Positions 16,757 through 25,883 of a DNA stretch of 64,000 nt are shown in pieces; within the stretch, counting starts at the first letter, position 1; each line of letters starts with the position of its first letter. The position numbers were made by a program, and so were the translations under genes. Under the pieces are notes generated by a model that saw nothing but the letters and a program-made list of their open reading frames with translations, was not told where the DNA came from and did not search any database. The stretch lies in assembly GCA_903840265.1 (NCBI GenBank), contig CAIMFH010000190.1:1-64000 (forward strand), in the 5' to 3' direction. The DNA comes from an uncultured Schlesneria sp. Its GTDB lineage: Bacteria; Planctomycetota; Planctomycetia; Planctomycetales; Planctomycetaceae.

Positions 16757-18055
16757 ATGTTTCGATCGGTCGGGCTGCTGGTGCTCGGACTTGGCTTATG
16801 CGCCGCCTGCGGGTGTGCATCGGTCGGGACGGGTCGTAGCACGAAGCAGACCGAGCGTGCGTCCTGGGGACGGAGCCGTGTCGAGAAGGAATCGGTAACC
16901 AAAAATGACAAGTCAGCCGTCGTCTCCTTCCGAGCCCCTCGGCGCAATCCGGAAACGCCTGCCGACTCTAAAGATTCATCGTTCCCCGGCCACTCTGCAG
17001 AGCTTCCGCTCGTCTCTTCCGGCAGCTCTGATCGAGAATCTCTGGTCACACGGGCTGGATACGAAGACGAGTCGCCACGCACTCTGAATTCAAAAACAGA
17101 TTCGGTCGAGTTCGAGTCGGGCGTCATCGACGCTCATTATCGTTCGGACCGTGATGCCTCGGACAATCCGATCCAACTGCAGGGACTGCAAGCGATCTCG
17201 GAATCGATGGATGCCGAAGACCCCGGTGGAATCGACGAATGGGCGCAGCGACCGAAGGACGCTCCAGTTCAGCAGGCGGACTTGGATTCTCATGTGACCG
17301 GCGTCAGCCTGACCTCACACCAGGCCAATCCACCACCGAGTCCATGGCAGGCGGAACTCGACCAGTTAATCGTGCGGGCCGAACGCGAATTGGCCTCGTT
17401 GTCGCCGCGAAATGCTGACACAGCCGCAGAGTACCGCCGCCTTCAAGTGCATCTGCGCTTCCTCTATTTGCTGGCCCGGCATCCCGAACAAGCCCTGACA
17501 GTGATCCCCTCGCTCGACCCGGCCGATCAAGAGTATTGGCAGGAGATGGTTTGGGCGATCACCAATTCGCTCGATCCCGACGAACAGTTGTCGCCTCGCG
17601 ATCGAGCTGCTCACACGATCCCGCGGATTAATAATGCGTTGCGACGCCTGCGCGAGCAAGCCGATTTGTCGATTCGAAACAGTGCGTTCTGCGAGGAGAT
17701 CTCTTACTACGGCAACTACAAGCGGTTCCCCCGCGAAGAGTTCGTGCCGGGACAACCCGTCTTGCTCTACGCCGAAATTGAAAACTTCCGCAGCGAACCC
17801 TCCACGACTGGCGAGTACCGAACACTGCTGCGATCGCTGGTCGAAATTGTCGGTCCAAATGGTCAGATCCGCTGGAAAAAGAGCTTTGCGGCGACGGAAG
17901 ATCTGTGCCGCAATCCGCGACGCGACTACTTCCACAACTATCAGTTCACAATCCCCGATCGTCTGCCACTGGGACCTCATACCCTCAGGTTGACTGTCGT
18001 CGACGAGTTGAGCGGTAAACAAGCGACCAGCATGATCAAATTCATGGTCAAGTGA
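16757..18055 (+). CDS. Secreted lipoprotein of unknown function
   Basis: A 432-residue product starting MFRSVGLLVLGLGLCAACGC, a lipoprotein-type signal with a Cys-rich cleavage region. After that come about 150 residues of Ser/Asp/Glu-rich, probably disordered sequence, then a helical region (WQAELDQLIVRAERELASL) and a C-terminal domain that looks beta-rich: FVPGQPVLLYAEIENF, LRSLVEIVGPNGQIRWKK and a final LGPHTLRLTVVDELSGKQ. The end resembles an Ig-like or bacterial surface-protein fold. No family is recognised. It ends just before the glycosyltransferase gene, so the two may be co-transcribed. Confidence 0.7.
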   Translation: MFRSVGLLVLGLGLCAACGCASVGTGRSTKQTERASWGRSRVEKESVTKNDKSAVVSFRAPRRNPETPADSKDSSFPGHSAELPLVSSGSSDRESLVTRAGYEDESPRTLNSKTDSVEFESGVIDAHYRSDRDASDNPIQLQGLQAISESMDAEDPGGIDEWAQRPKDAPVQQADLDSHVTGVSLTSHQANPPPSPWQAELDQLIVRAERELASLSPRNADTAAEYRRLQVHLRFLYLLARHPEQALTVIPSLDPADQEYWQEMVWAITNSLDPDEQLSPRDRAAHTIPRINNALRRLREQADLSIRNSAFCEEISYYGNYKRFPREEFVPGQPVLLYAEIENFRSEPSTTGEYRTLLRSLVEIVGPNGQIRWKKSFAATEDLCRNPRRDYFHNYQFTIPDRLPLGPHTLRLTVVDELSGKQATSMIKFMVK

Positions 18056-18213
18056 TCGCGGTCGCCAATCGCGATTCAGGTCGCGACATCCTCGCCAAGT
18101 CCTCCGGTTATCAAAGTGACCTTCGCGCGGGACGACATTTCGGAATAATCCCCAGAGCGTGGTTCGATCGGACGGAATCCGCGCTGCTTTTTGGATTTGG
18201 GGGGACGCTGGTC

Positions 18214-19920
18214 ATGGATTCAGACCTGAAACCACACGATGGCGGGCATGCCTGGTGGCGCGAACGCGAACTTTGGCTGCTGGTGCTGCTGATGGGCGGC
18301 ATTTATCTGACGAACCTGGGTGGGATCACCATCCGTGGTGAGGAATCTCGTCGAGGTCGCATCGCGTGGGAAATGCTGCAGAGCGGCAACTGGCTGGTTC
18401 CAACCATGCAGGAACGTCCCGTCTTTTATCGGCCGCCGCTGCAAAACGCGTTGATTGCCGGTGTCGCTGCCGTTCACGGCGAAGTCGATGCCTGGTCACT
18501 GCGACTGCCGAGTGTCATTGCCGTCTTACTGTTGGTCGTTTTGATCTACGGCTATGGCCGCAGTTTCCTGTCCAAGTTGGGGGCCTTTGCAGCCGCATTG
18601 GGTTTCGCTTCGATGGGCCAGGTGCTGGAGCTAGGTCGACTGGGCGAGACTGAAGCAGTCTTCACGCTATTCGTGGCAGGTAGCCTGCTGACCTGGCGCT
18701 GGTGTCTGAATACGGGACGGTCTCCCTGGTTCATGTGGACGGCCAGCTATGCCTTGGCAGCCGCCGCGACCCTGACCAAAGGTCCACAGGCGCCGATGTA
18801 CTTTGTCGGTGGGGTCTGGTTGTTTTTGATCGTGACTCGCCGCTGGCGGATGTTGTTCACGCTGCCGCATCTGGCTGGTATCGCGGTCGCACTCGGCGTA
18901 CTGGCGCTGTGGCAGGTTCCTTACGCGATGCAGATGGGTGTGGCGACATCGTTTCGTGTCTATGTCGGCGATGTGGCCTCTCGTTTCGGCGATATGAAGG
19001 CCGCAACCGTCATCAAGCATTTGATTTCCTTCCCGTTGGAAATCGTGTTTGGATCACTGCTGCCTTGGTCGGTCCTGCTGTTGTGCTATGCCAGCCGACA
19101 GTTTCGACAGGACTTGGGACGACTGCGAGAAAACGCGTTGTTCCTGGCGGTCTGCATCGCGATCAGCTTCCCTTCGGTCTGGATTCCGGCGACGGCCAGC
19201 CTGCGTTACTACATGCCGATGTTCCCGATCTTCGCCTGCCTGGCGGGGATTGCGATTGAGCGGATTGCGGCTTACGCACCCAGCTCCATTTGGGTGAATC
19301 TGTTCACTCGGTATCAACGCACCTTGGCGTTAGTTGCCTTGGGGACCGGTATCGTGGTCCTGGTTGCGTCGATTGGAATTCCAAGACTCGATCTGGCGCA
19401 GTCGATCCCATTCGCGGTCGCGTATTTTGCGGCGTGCGCGATGCTGGCCGCTGTCGGCTGGTGGGCGGCTCGCAGCTTGACTCCGCGCGGAATCATGATC
19501 GGAATGACAACAACGGCCTGCTTCCTGGGGCTGACTTACAGCACACTGCTGGTCTTTGTGCGACAGAAGATTAGCGAAGACGCTCCGGGGGCGATCGCTC
19601 AGCTACGTGAGAAGCTTCCCAAGGGAGAACATCTGGTCAGCGTGGGCCCTGCGCATCACTTGTTTCTATTGCTGTACGGTGAACCAGTCAAGCACGTTCC
19701 GCTGGATCATGTCAGCGATCTGGATCAGACCGACAGCGATTACTTCTGCTTCTGGGTCTGGTCGGGTGGAGTCAAACCTGCCGACATCCCGTTCGCGTGG
19801 GAACAGGTGGCTGCGATTTCATGCGATCGGAACCGACGCAGCAATCCGATTGATACGGTCATTGTCGGTCGTCGGATTCGATCACCACAGATGGCGGCAC
19901 GACCTGATTCGCTGGAGTAA
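18214..19920 (+). CDS. ArnT-like / GT39 membrane glycosyltransferase
   Basis: A 568-residue polytopic protein. The N-terminal block ITIRGEESRRGRIAWEMLQS and WLVPTMQERPVFYRPPLQNA is characteristic of ArnT and PMT-type glycosyltransferases, with the acidic residue after the first membrane helix (GEE) as the likely catalytic site. About 12 hydrophobic segments follow, then a soluble C-terminal part (LPKGEHLVSVGPAHHLFLLL). These enzymes move a sugar from an undecaprenyl- or polyprenyl-phosphate donor to lipid A or protein. The start chosen is the ATG at MDSDLKPHDG; the 54-residue extension overlaps the upstream gene. A related GT2 synthase lies at 31 kb and could make such a donor, but that is inference. 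Confidence 0.88.
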   Translation: MDSDLKPHDGGHAWWRERELWLLVLLMGGIYLTNLGGITIRGEESRRGRIAWEMLQSGNWLVPTMQERPVFYRPPLQNALIAGVAAVHGEVDAWSLRLPSVIAVLLLVVLIYGYGRSFLSKLGAFAAALGFASMGQVLELGRLGETEAVFTLFVAGSLLTWRWCLNTGRSPWFMWTASYALAAAATLTKGPQAPMYFVGGVWLFLIVTRRWRMLFTLPHLAGIAVALGVLALWQVPYAMQMGVATSFRVYVGDVASRFGDMKAATVIKHLISFPLEIVFGSLLPWSVLLLCYASRQFRQDLGRLRENALFLAVCIAISFPSVWIPATASLRYYMPMFPIFACLAGIAIERIAAYAPSSIWVNLFTRYQRTLALVALGTGIVVLVASIGIPRLDLAQSIPFAVAYFAACAMLAAVGWWAARSLTPRGIMIGMTTTACFLGLTYSTLLVFVRQKISEDAPGAIAQLREKLPKGEHLVSVGPAHHLFLLLYGEPVKHVPLDHVSDLDQTDSDYFCFWVWSGGVKPADIPFAWEQVAAISCDRNRRSNPIDTVIVGRRIRSPQMAARPDSLE

Positions 19921-19946
19921 GTCACAAGCGTCGTGGCTGTGCATAG

Positions 19947-20046
19947 GTCCCATCAGTCGTATACGTCCTATTTCGATGGGACGAATATGTCTGATGGGAC
20001 TTATGTCTGAATCACGCGCGGGGCGATGCCCACGCGGTCAAACGAT
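19947..20046. repeat. Composite repeat: GTCCCATCAG inverted pair plus REP-like hairpin, copy 3
   Basis: GTCCCATCAG (19947-19956) and CTGATGGGAC (19991-20000) are perfect 10-bp inverted arms. Just after lies CACGCGCGGGGCGATGCCCACGCGGTCAAACGAT (20014-20046), the best-preserved REP-like hairpin. The same order of a GGGAC-rich part followed by the hairpin is seen at 32052-32142. It occupies the convergent gap between the glycosyltransferase and glpD genes and could terminate both. Confidence 0.8.
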
Positions 20047-20048
20047 AG

Positions 20049-21782
20049 CTAAAGGACCACGCGTCCGTAGTGTTGTTTCAATCGCTGAATGGATCGTTCG
20101 ATCGTCTGCGGTACGTCAGCGGCATCTAGTCGCCCAGTTGCGACTAGGCACTGCGCCAGATCTTGCAGCATCGCGTGTGTAAGCACGGGGGCGAAGATCA
20201 GCATCAAACGTCGCTCGACAAGGTCATCCAGCGTGGTCACCCATTCGTGCTGGATCACCCATTGGACGGTGCGACGCGACCACAGTGAATCGGCGATGGC
20301 GACTCGTTCGGTGGCGGCGACCTGTTTTAGAATCGCTTTCGTTTGCATTCCGTACAACGGCCACATCGCGGCGACTTCGGCGACCGTTGTATCGAAGTCA
20401 GAAGCCCACTGCTGCCACAACTCAGGCCAGGTGTGATGATCGCGTGGAAAGTCGACGCTACCGAGGATAGGGCGTCGATCCGTTGTTGCCTCACGTTGCT
20501 GACCCAGGTGCTTCAAGACACGGTCACTGATCTGATTTGCGACTGATCGGAACGTCGTCAGCTTGCCCCCGACAAGAGTCACCACGGGGACACCATGCAG
20601 GTGGTGTTCGGCGAGCGAGTGATCTCGTGAAACCGCGGCGTTGTTCGTGTCTGTCGATCGAGGCAGCGGGCGAACACCGCTGTAGTGCGACTCGATGTCG
20701 GATTGACTCAGCTTCAGTCCGAAGACCCCCTCGACGACGTTTACCAGATACTGCAGTTCTTCTGCTGACGCGACAGCCTCGTCGGGTGGCCCGGACCATT
20801 CTTCATCGGTTGTACCCACCAATACGGCATCTCCGAACGGCAGGATGAACGCCAGTCGGCGGTCGACGGTCTCGGCATAGATTCCTTGATCGCGGAGTCT
20901 CTGGATGAGTGTCGCGTTGCGCGTAACGAGGTGGCTTCCTTTCGTTCCAGCGAACATGGGAATCGTCGCGGCATCAATTCCTTTCAGCGTGAGGTCGCCC
21001 CAGGCTCCGCTACAGTTGATCACCATTTTAGGCTGCAAGGTGGCTGCAACCGCACCTTGATGATCGGCAACCTGGATCTTCGAATCCTGCCAGCGGATCT
21101 GTGCGTGAGGAACAATCTGAAATGGCAGGCCGCGTTCTTTGGCGATCGATTCCGCTTCCGCGAGCAGCGCGATGACGCACCGTTCCGGGAACCGCATCTG
21201 CGCGTCGGAGTATTCACACATCCATTGATAGCGAGTCGTGTCGATGCGCGGTTGCGCCGACGTGACAGAGCTATTCACGTCGGAAGAGTGACCCGCGACT
21301 GCTCCACGACTTTTGGGCAATCCGTCGCCCCACGAGAACAGGTCGTACATCCATAGCCCCATCCGTATGGGCCAATAGCCGCGCGGAGCTCGTCGCTCGC
21401 TTCGTCCCATCAGGCGGCGACCAAGCCGTGTGCGTGCCAGCTTGAAGAAACCTAGCCCTGATCGCAGCAGCCCAGACCAGCGTTTGTTCGTGGGGACAAA
21501 CAATCGCAACGGCCGTACGAACTGAGGTGCCAGCTTCAACAGCCTTTCACGCTCCGCCAGCGATTCGCGAACGAGGTGAACATCGCCGTATTCCAGATAG
21601 CGTAGCCCCCCATGAATCAGTCGCGACGACTTGGAAGTGGCTCCGCCCGCGAGGTCGCCCGTGTCAGCCAAGACCACAGGAACATTATTCAGTACGAGTT
21701 CTCGCGCCACAGCCGCCCCATGAATTCCACCACCTAAAATCAGGACAGGAATCGTAGATGGCAAAGGGAGATCAGCGGTCAT
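20049..21782 (-). CDS. glpD: Glycerol-3-phosphate dehydrogenase (FAD)
   Basis: Starts at MTADLPLPSTIPVLILGGGIHGAAVARELV, a dinucleotide-binding GxGxxG-type motif (GGGIHGA) for FAD. The conserved GlpD blocks follow: LAGGATSKSSRLIHGGLRYLEYG, RPLRLFVPTN, and GVRPLP near the C-terminal domain. With 577 residues it is the expected length. It oxidises sn-glycerol 3-phosphate to dihydroxyacetone phosphate, passing electrons to quinone at the membrane. The 20-residue upstream extension in the track is rejected. A single gene, divergent from the first paralogue of the orphan membrane family. Confidence 0.93.
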   Translation of the reverse strand: MTADLPLPSTIPVLILGGGIHGAAVARELVLNNVPVVLADTGDLAGGATSKSSRLIHGGLRYLEYGDVHLVRESLAERERLLKLAPQFVRPLRLFVPTNKRWSGLLRSGLGFFKLARTRLGRRLMGRSERRAPRGYWPIRMGLWMYDLFSWGDGLPKSRGAVAGHSSDVNSSVTSAQPRIDTTRYQWMCEYSDAQMRFPERCVIALLAEAESIAKERGLPFQIVPHAQIRWQDSKIQVADHQGAVAATLQPKMVINCSGAWGDLTLKGIDAATIPMFAGTKGSHLVTRNATLIQRLRDQGIYAETVDRRLAFILPFGDAVLVGTTDEEWSGPPDEAVASAEELQYLVNVVEGVFGLKLSQSDIESHYSGVRPLPRSTDTNNAAVSRDHSLAEHHLHGVPVVTLVGGKLTTFRSVANQISDRVLKHLGQQREATTDRRPILGSVDFPRDHHTWPELWQQWASDFDTTVAEVAAMWPLYGMQTKAILKQVAATERVAIADSLWSRRTVQWVIQHEWVTTLDDLVERRLMLIFAPVLTHAMLQDLAQCLVATGRLDAADVPQTIERSIQRLKQHYGRVVL

Positions 21783-21946
21783 TCGATCAGATTCGCGATA
21801 GTGAAGGGACAAGCAATTCGAGGCTCGCAATCTGATCCACAATCTGGATATGCTGCGAAACCCAATTTAGAGGCATAATGTCTATAGTCATCTCTGGTCG
21901 GTCGACAACACATCTTAAGATATTTGCGACACGAAAGCTGGCCTGA

Positions 21947-23419
21947 ATGCATCGGCGATTTCGAGATTGGATTCGACCGTGGAATTGGTCGACTCGACGT
22001 TGGGCCTTCGTCTTAGTGGGCCTGATGTTGGCATCTCCGTTCTTGACTCGTTGGTACTGCCTGTGGCAGATCCCCGATGTGGCCCTGCCGTTTGACGAAG
22101 CGGAGTTTCTACGCGGCGAGGATGTGGCTGAAGAAGATGATGCATTCGTTGAGTATCAAGCAGCGATTCACACGTTCACCGCCAACCGTTCGAAATGGAT
22201 GATCAACGAAAGCTCTGCTGGCGACCCTTGGGATTCGGTCGATAAGGCGCTGGTACATCCAGATCAGCCACGAGATTCGAAGCTGGATGAGTGGGTCCGC
22301 AAGAACAGCATCACCCTAGACCATTATCGCCGCGGCGGTGAAAAGCCGCGGGCCAAGGGACCTTCGCTCCGTACGATGGACGACATCGACACGACGCTGA
22401 CGCCGCACAGTTATCTGCGGCGTCTGGCGAGATTGGCACGTGTGCAAAGCCTGATCCGCGAGGCGAATGACCAGGTCGACACCGCGTGGCAGTGGCTTCG
22501 GGCCATTCTGCAGAGTTCGCGCCACGCGGAAGCCACACGAATTGATGTCTGTCGTTCGATTGGGATAGAAATTCGGGCTCATGCATTCCAAGGAATTGTT
22601 CACTGGTCGCAGTCACCATTGGTGACTGCAGATCAACTGCGTTCTGCCCGAAAGGAAGTTCAAGTCGAGGCCACGCGGCGGACAACCCGCTCTGACTGCT
22701 CCAAAGGTGAATACTTGTGTAAACGCAATACCTTGCTTCGAAAGGACGCACCAGATTATCTTTTACCGTCATGGAATAAGGGGATCGCGGCGAACCCCGC
22801 CTGGCTGCCTTTGAAGCAGATTGGCCTCTGGTTTTTGGGACAACCGGAGGGAATGCTGCGGGTGCAAAGGCAATTGCTCGTCAACAACGGGCTCGCCATT
22901 GATCTGCCACTATCTCAACGCGCGGCCACCGTGCCCTGCGACAGCGCTCTGGTCTTGGAGGTCGCCGATAAACGAGTAAGCGGACAAATGAAGCCAGAGG
23001 CACTCGCTAGGGTACTCGATGATGCGAACTGGCGAGTAGAGGGGACTTCGTTGTCCGTCAGCAGACGCTACCTCGATGAGTCGATCCACCGCGACGAGAC
23101 GCGTCTCTTAGCATTGATAGTCGTGTTGGCGTGCCAAGAATATTACCGTGATCACACGGAGTTCCCTGCCGCAATAAAAGATTTGATTCCAGCTTATTTG
23201 GACGCAATCCCTAGTGATCCAATGCTCTCCTCTGTCGTTCCTATCACGTATCGACGCAATCCAGATGGAAATGCTGTTGTTGGGAGCGTTGACGAGAATG
23301 GGATCGATGACAACAACGTTACGACGGTCTTAGACCGACTAGCAAAAGATGTAGGCTATCTCATCTCGAAACCGTCGCAACGAAACCCCTCGGCATTGGC
23401 GCCAAGCAATATTCCATAG
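21947..23419 (+). CDS. Orphan membrane protein, paralogue A
   Basis: A 490-residue protein with one N-terminal membrane helix (RRWAFVLVGLMLASPFLTRWY), then DVALPFDEAEFLRGEDVAEE, a long helical middle part, and a C-terminal part with CQEYYRDHTEFPAAIKDLIP and AYLDAIPSDPM. The last block resembles the C-terminal end of type-II pseudopilins, where a short stretch with a P-x-D-P-like motif precedes the strand with YRRN. It is a diverged paralogue of the two tandem copies at 24419 and 25884. No known family was recognised. The N-terminus suggests a single-pass anchor with the rest outside the cytoplasm. Confidence 0.65.
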   Translation: MHRRFRDWIRPWNWSTRRWAFVLVGLMLASPFLTRWYCLWQIPDVALPFDEAEFLRGEDVAEEDDAFVEYQAAIHTFTANRSKWMINESSAGDPWDSVDKALVHPDQPRDSKLDEWVRKNSITLDHYRRGGEKPRAKGPSLRTMDDIDTTLTPHSYLRRLARLARVQSLIREANDQVDTAWQWLRAILQSSRHAEATRIDVCRSIGIEIRAHAFQGIVHWSQSPLVTADQLRSARKEVQVEATRRTTRSDCSKGEYLCKRNTLLRKDAPDYLLPSWNKGIAANPAWLPLKQIGLWFLGQPEGMLRVQRQLLVNNGLAIDLPLSQRAATVPCDSALVLEVADKRVSGQMKPEALARVLDDANWRVEGTSLSVSRRYLDESIHRDETRLLALIVVLACQEYYRDHTEFPAAIKDLIPAYLDAIPSDPMLSSVVPITYRRNPDGNAVVGSVDENGIDDNNVTTVLDRLAKDVGYLISKPSQRNPSALAPSNIP

Positions 23420-23434
23420 GAAGACTACTCGGCC

Positions 23435-24388
23435 ATGAACGTGAAGAAGCCTACGCAGCGCTGCGGGAGGACCGTATCGACCGTCGATATTTCGGCGGAT
23501 GGAACGTTGTACCTTTGGGGTGGTGGATCACCGGGTGGCGATTGTTCCATATCGATCTGTGATGCCAACACTCACAAAGTCATGCAAAACCTGAAAGGTC
23601 ACAAGAAGCCAGTTCTGTGGGCTCGGTTTCTGGCAGACGGATCAGTCGTGTCATTCAGCTTTGATTCGCACGTCTGCCGCTGGACGAGGGATGGTGAGTT
23701 GGCGGCATCGAACGAAGTTCATCTTTCGCACCGTGCCGATGGTTTCGCGGTATCCAACAACGGCAAGATCGCCGTCTCTGGCGACTATCGCGGCGAGATC
23801 TCGGGCTGGCAATTGAAAGACGGCACACAGGCGTTCACGGTTCAGGATGAAGGGGCTCAGCGTCAAATCTGGGCCATCGCGATCTCTCCAAACAGCAAGC
23901 AGTTTGTGAGCGGTGGTGCTGGCGGCAACATTCGAGTCTGGGATGTTGCGAAGCGGAGCGAGAAATCGTGTGTGGAGCTAGGTCTGGGCCAACATGTCCA
24001 AGGGCTCGACTGGCACCCAGAAGGCAAGCGTTTCGCAGCGGCGATTGCTCCCGATGGTTCGGCCGCCAAAGGATCCAAGAGCCGAGTGGCCATCTTCGAG
24101 GGAACGAAGGAAGTGGCGTCGCTTTCGACAGGCGGTCATCAGCCGCAGTACTGCCGATTCAGCAGTGATGGCAGCCTGCTGGCCGCTGCGGGTGGAGGGA
24201 CAGACCGAGGTGGCAACGACTCGAAGGCGAACTGCGTGATTCATGTCTGGGAGGTGGAATCGGGCAATGAGATCGCCGCCTTCACCGGACATTCGGGACT
24301 GGTCCGAGACCTCGCATTTTCGCCTGACTCGAAATACCTGATGTCGGCGGGATGGGATGACACGTTGCGCACCTGGCAAATCGGCTAA
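23435..24388 (+). CDS. WD40-repeat beta-propeller protein
   Basis: The 317-residue product is made of about seven WD40-type blades. Typical blade ends are seen: VWDVAKRSEK, VWEVESGNEI and a final DDTLRTWQIG. Many blades have a D-S-K or D-G-S turn and a GH start (LKGHKKPVLWARF, FTGHSGLVRDLAFSPD). No signal peptide, so it is probably cytoplasmic, unless exported by another route. It lies 15 bases past paralogue A and 30 bases before paralogue B, so all of these genes are probably in one transcript. WD40 folds bind proteins; here it may be a scaffold for the membrane paralogues. Confidence 0.85.
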   Translation: MNVKKPTQRCGRTVSTVDISADGTLYLWGGGSPGGDCSISICDANTHKVMQNLKGHKKPVLWARFLADGSVVSFSFDSHVCRWTRDGELAASNEVHLSHRADGFAVSNNGKIAVSGDYRGEISGWQLKDGTQAFTVQDEGAQRQIWAIAISPNSKQFVSGGAGGNIRVWDVAKRSEKSCVELGLGQHVQGLDWHPEGKRFAAAIAPDGSAAKGSKSRVAIFEGTKEVASLSTGGHQPQYCRFSSDGSLLAAAGGGTDRGGNDSKANCVIHVWEVESGNEIAAFTGHSGLVRDLAFSPDSKYLMSAGWDDTLRTWQIG

Positions 24389-24418
24389 GGATGTGGTGCA
24401 CCTGACAAGCGGATTGGG

Positions 24419-25870
24419 ATGAAGATGACGGCGAACATCAGTGAACCCAAGCAGACGAACGACAGCGAATCAGTCGCATGGTGGAACCCGCTGCATTGGC
24501 CCGCGGCGATCTGGGTGTTTTTGATCGTGTTGGGATTGATGACGAGTCCGTTTGTTATCCGGGCCTTCATGCTGGCTGGCATTCCTGACATGCCTGAGCG
24601 GTTTGATGAAGTTGCCTATTCGACGTGGGATGTCCCTGCCGCGGACGATGCCTTCACGTACTATCGAGAAGCCGCGGCTTTGCATCAACAGATCGTGACA
24701 GAACTTCGGTCCGGAGGCCGGACGGAAGTTCGTGAACCGGAAGATTCCTTGGCTGTGCTTAAGCAGGGTTGGACGGAAGCCACCGAACCGACGAAACAGT
24801 GGTTGGACCTGCATCAAGAATCGCTGGCCGTCTGGCGGCGCGGCACAGAGAAGGACCGGGGCCTGAATCTGTTGCCATCCAAACTGTCTTACACGACGAT
24901 TCTGAATCTCATCCAGGACCAACGAACGTTCGCGAGACTGGCGATGTTGCAGGAATCGCGAGCTATCAACGATGGAGAACTCGCCGAAGCCCATCAGTGG
25001 ACACGCGCCGCGTTTCGCTGCGGCGGACATACCAGCCATCGTGGCTGCCTTATCCAAGGTTTGGTTGGCGTCGCGATTCATGCGATCTCATCACAAGGAC
25101 ACGCTCATTGGGCCGAACAGCCTGGTGTGACCACTGAACAACTGCAGCAAGCTCTGGTCGAAGTTCAATCCGATGGCAAACTCTATGAATCGCTCTCCAA
25201 CACCTTGAAGTCGGAGTATCTCTCAACCAGGAACTCACTCCAATCTCGGGACTGGGCGAATCTGATTGCTCCAGTGAACACCGGTGGGCTGAAAAATATA
25301 GCCGGACCAAGGGCGATGAGATTGCTTTATTGGGTCGTTGGCGAACCGGAAGTCTCGATCCGAGTGTTTCGACAGATCCTCGCCAATCAACTGCCTGAGA
25401 TCGACAGGCCCATAGATTTGCGCCGCAAGATGGTCGGGTCGGGTACCACCATGCTGTTCGAGCCAGATCCTTCCATTTCGCAGCCCTCTGGCCAACTCGA
25501 GCCCGCAAGAATCGATCGAGCGATCAAGCGTTCAGCACTGACACGGATGCTGCTCCCTTCGCTCGCGCAAATCGATTCTGCGTTCCTCGCGCGACGAGGG
25601 CGGCAAGCGGCCTTGGAGGCTCTGCTGGCGGCTCAAGCTTACCGCCGCGATCATGGCGAGTTCCCCGAAAGTCTCGCTCAACTTGTTCCGAACTACCTGG
25701 CCGCAATCCCGGTCGATCCTTGTGATCCTGCCGGCGGCCCGTTGCTCTACCGTCGCGATGAGCCCACTAGAGCGGTCATCTGGAGCATGGGCGATGACCG
25801 CGCGGATGGAGGCGGCGTGATTGACGCCACTAACGGGCGTCCGGCGGATGTGGGTTTTGAGCTGAAATGA
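24419..25870 (+). CDS. Orphan membrane protein, paralogue B
   Basis: A 483-residue protein sharing most of its residues with the next gene, at the same length. After a short soluble start, SVAWWNPLHWP leads into a membrane helix (IWVFLIVLGLMTSPFVIRAF), then a long helical region (LDLHQESLAVWRRGTEK). The C-terminal end has the RRDHGEFPESLAQLVPNYLA, IPVDPCDP and LLYRRDEP segments. The last part is similar in style to the C-terminus of type II secretion pseudopilins (PxDPW/G-like loop, then a strand). No known enzyme motif. Spaced 13 nt from paralogue C, so they are co-transcribed. Function unknown. Confidence 0.65.
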   Translation: MKMTANISEPKQTNDSESVAWWNPLHWPAAIWVFLIVLGLMTSPFVIRAFMLAGIPDMPERFDEVAYSTWDVPAADDAFTYYREAAALHQQIVTELRSGGRTEVREPEDSLAVLKQGWTEATEPTKQWLDLHQESLAVWRRGTEKDRGLNLLPSKLSYTTILNLIQDQRTFARLAMLQESRAINDGELAEAHQWTRAAFRCGGHTSHRGCLIQGLVGVAIHAISSQGHAHWAEQPGVTTEQLQQALVEVQSDGKLYESLSNTLKSEYLSTRNSLQSRDWANLIAPVNTGGLKNIAGPRAMRLLYWVVGEPEVSIRVFRQILANQLPEIDRPIDLRRKMVGSGTTMLFEPDPSISQPSGQLEPARIDRAIKRSALTRMLLPSLAQIDSAFLARRGRQAALEALLAAQAYRRDHGEFPESLAQLVPNYLAAIPVDPCDPAGGPLLYRRDEPTRAVIWSMGDDRADGGGVIDATNGRPADVGFELK

Positions 25871-25883
25871 GTCGGAGAATTCA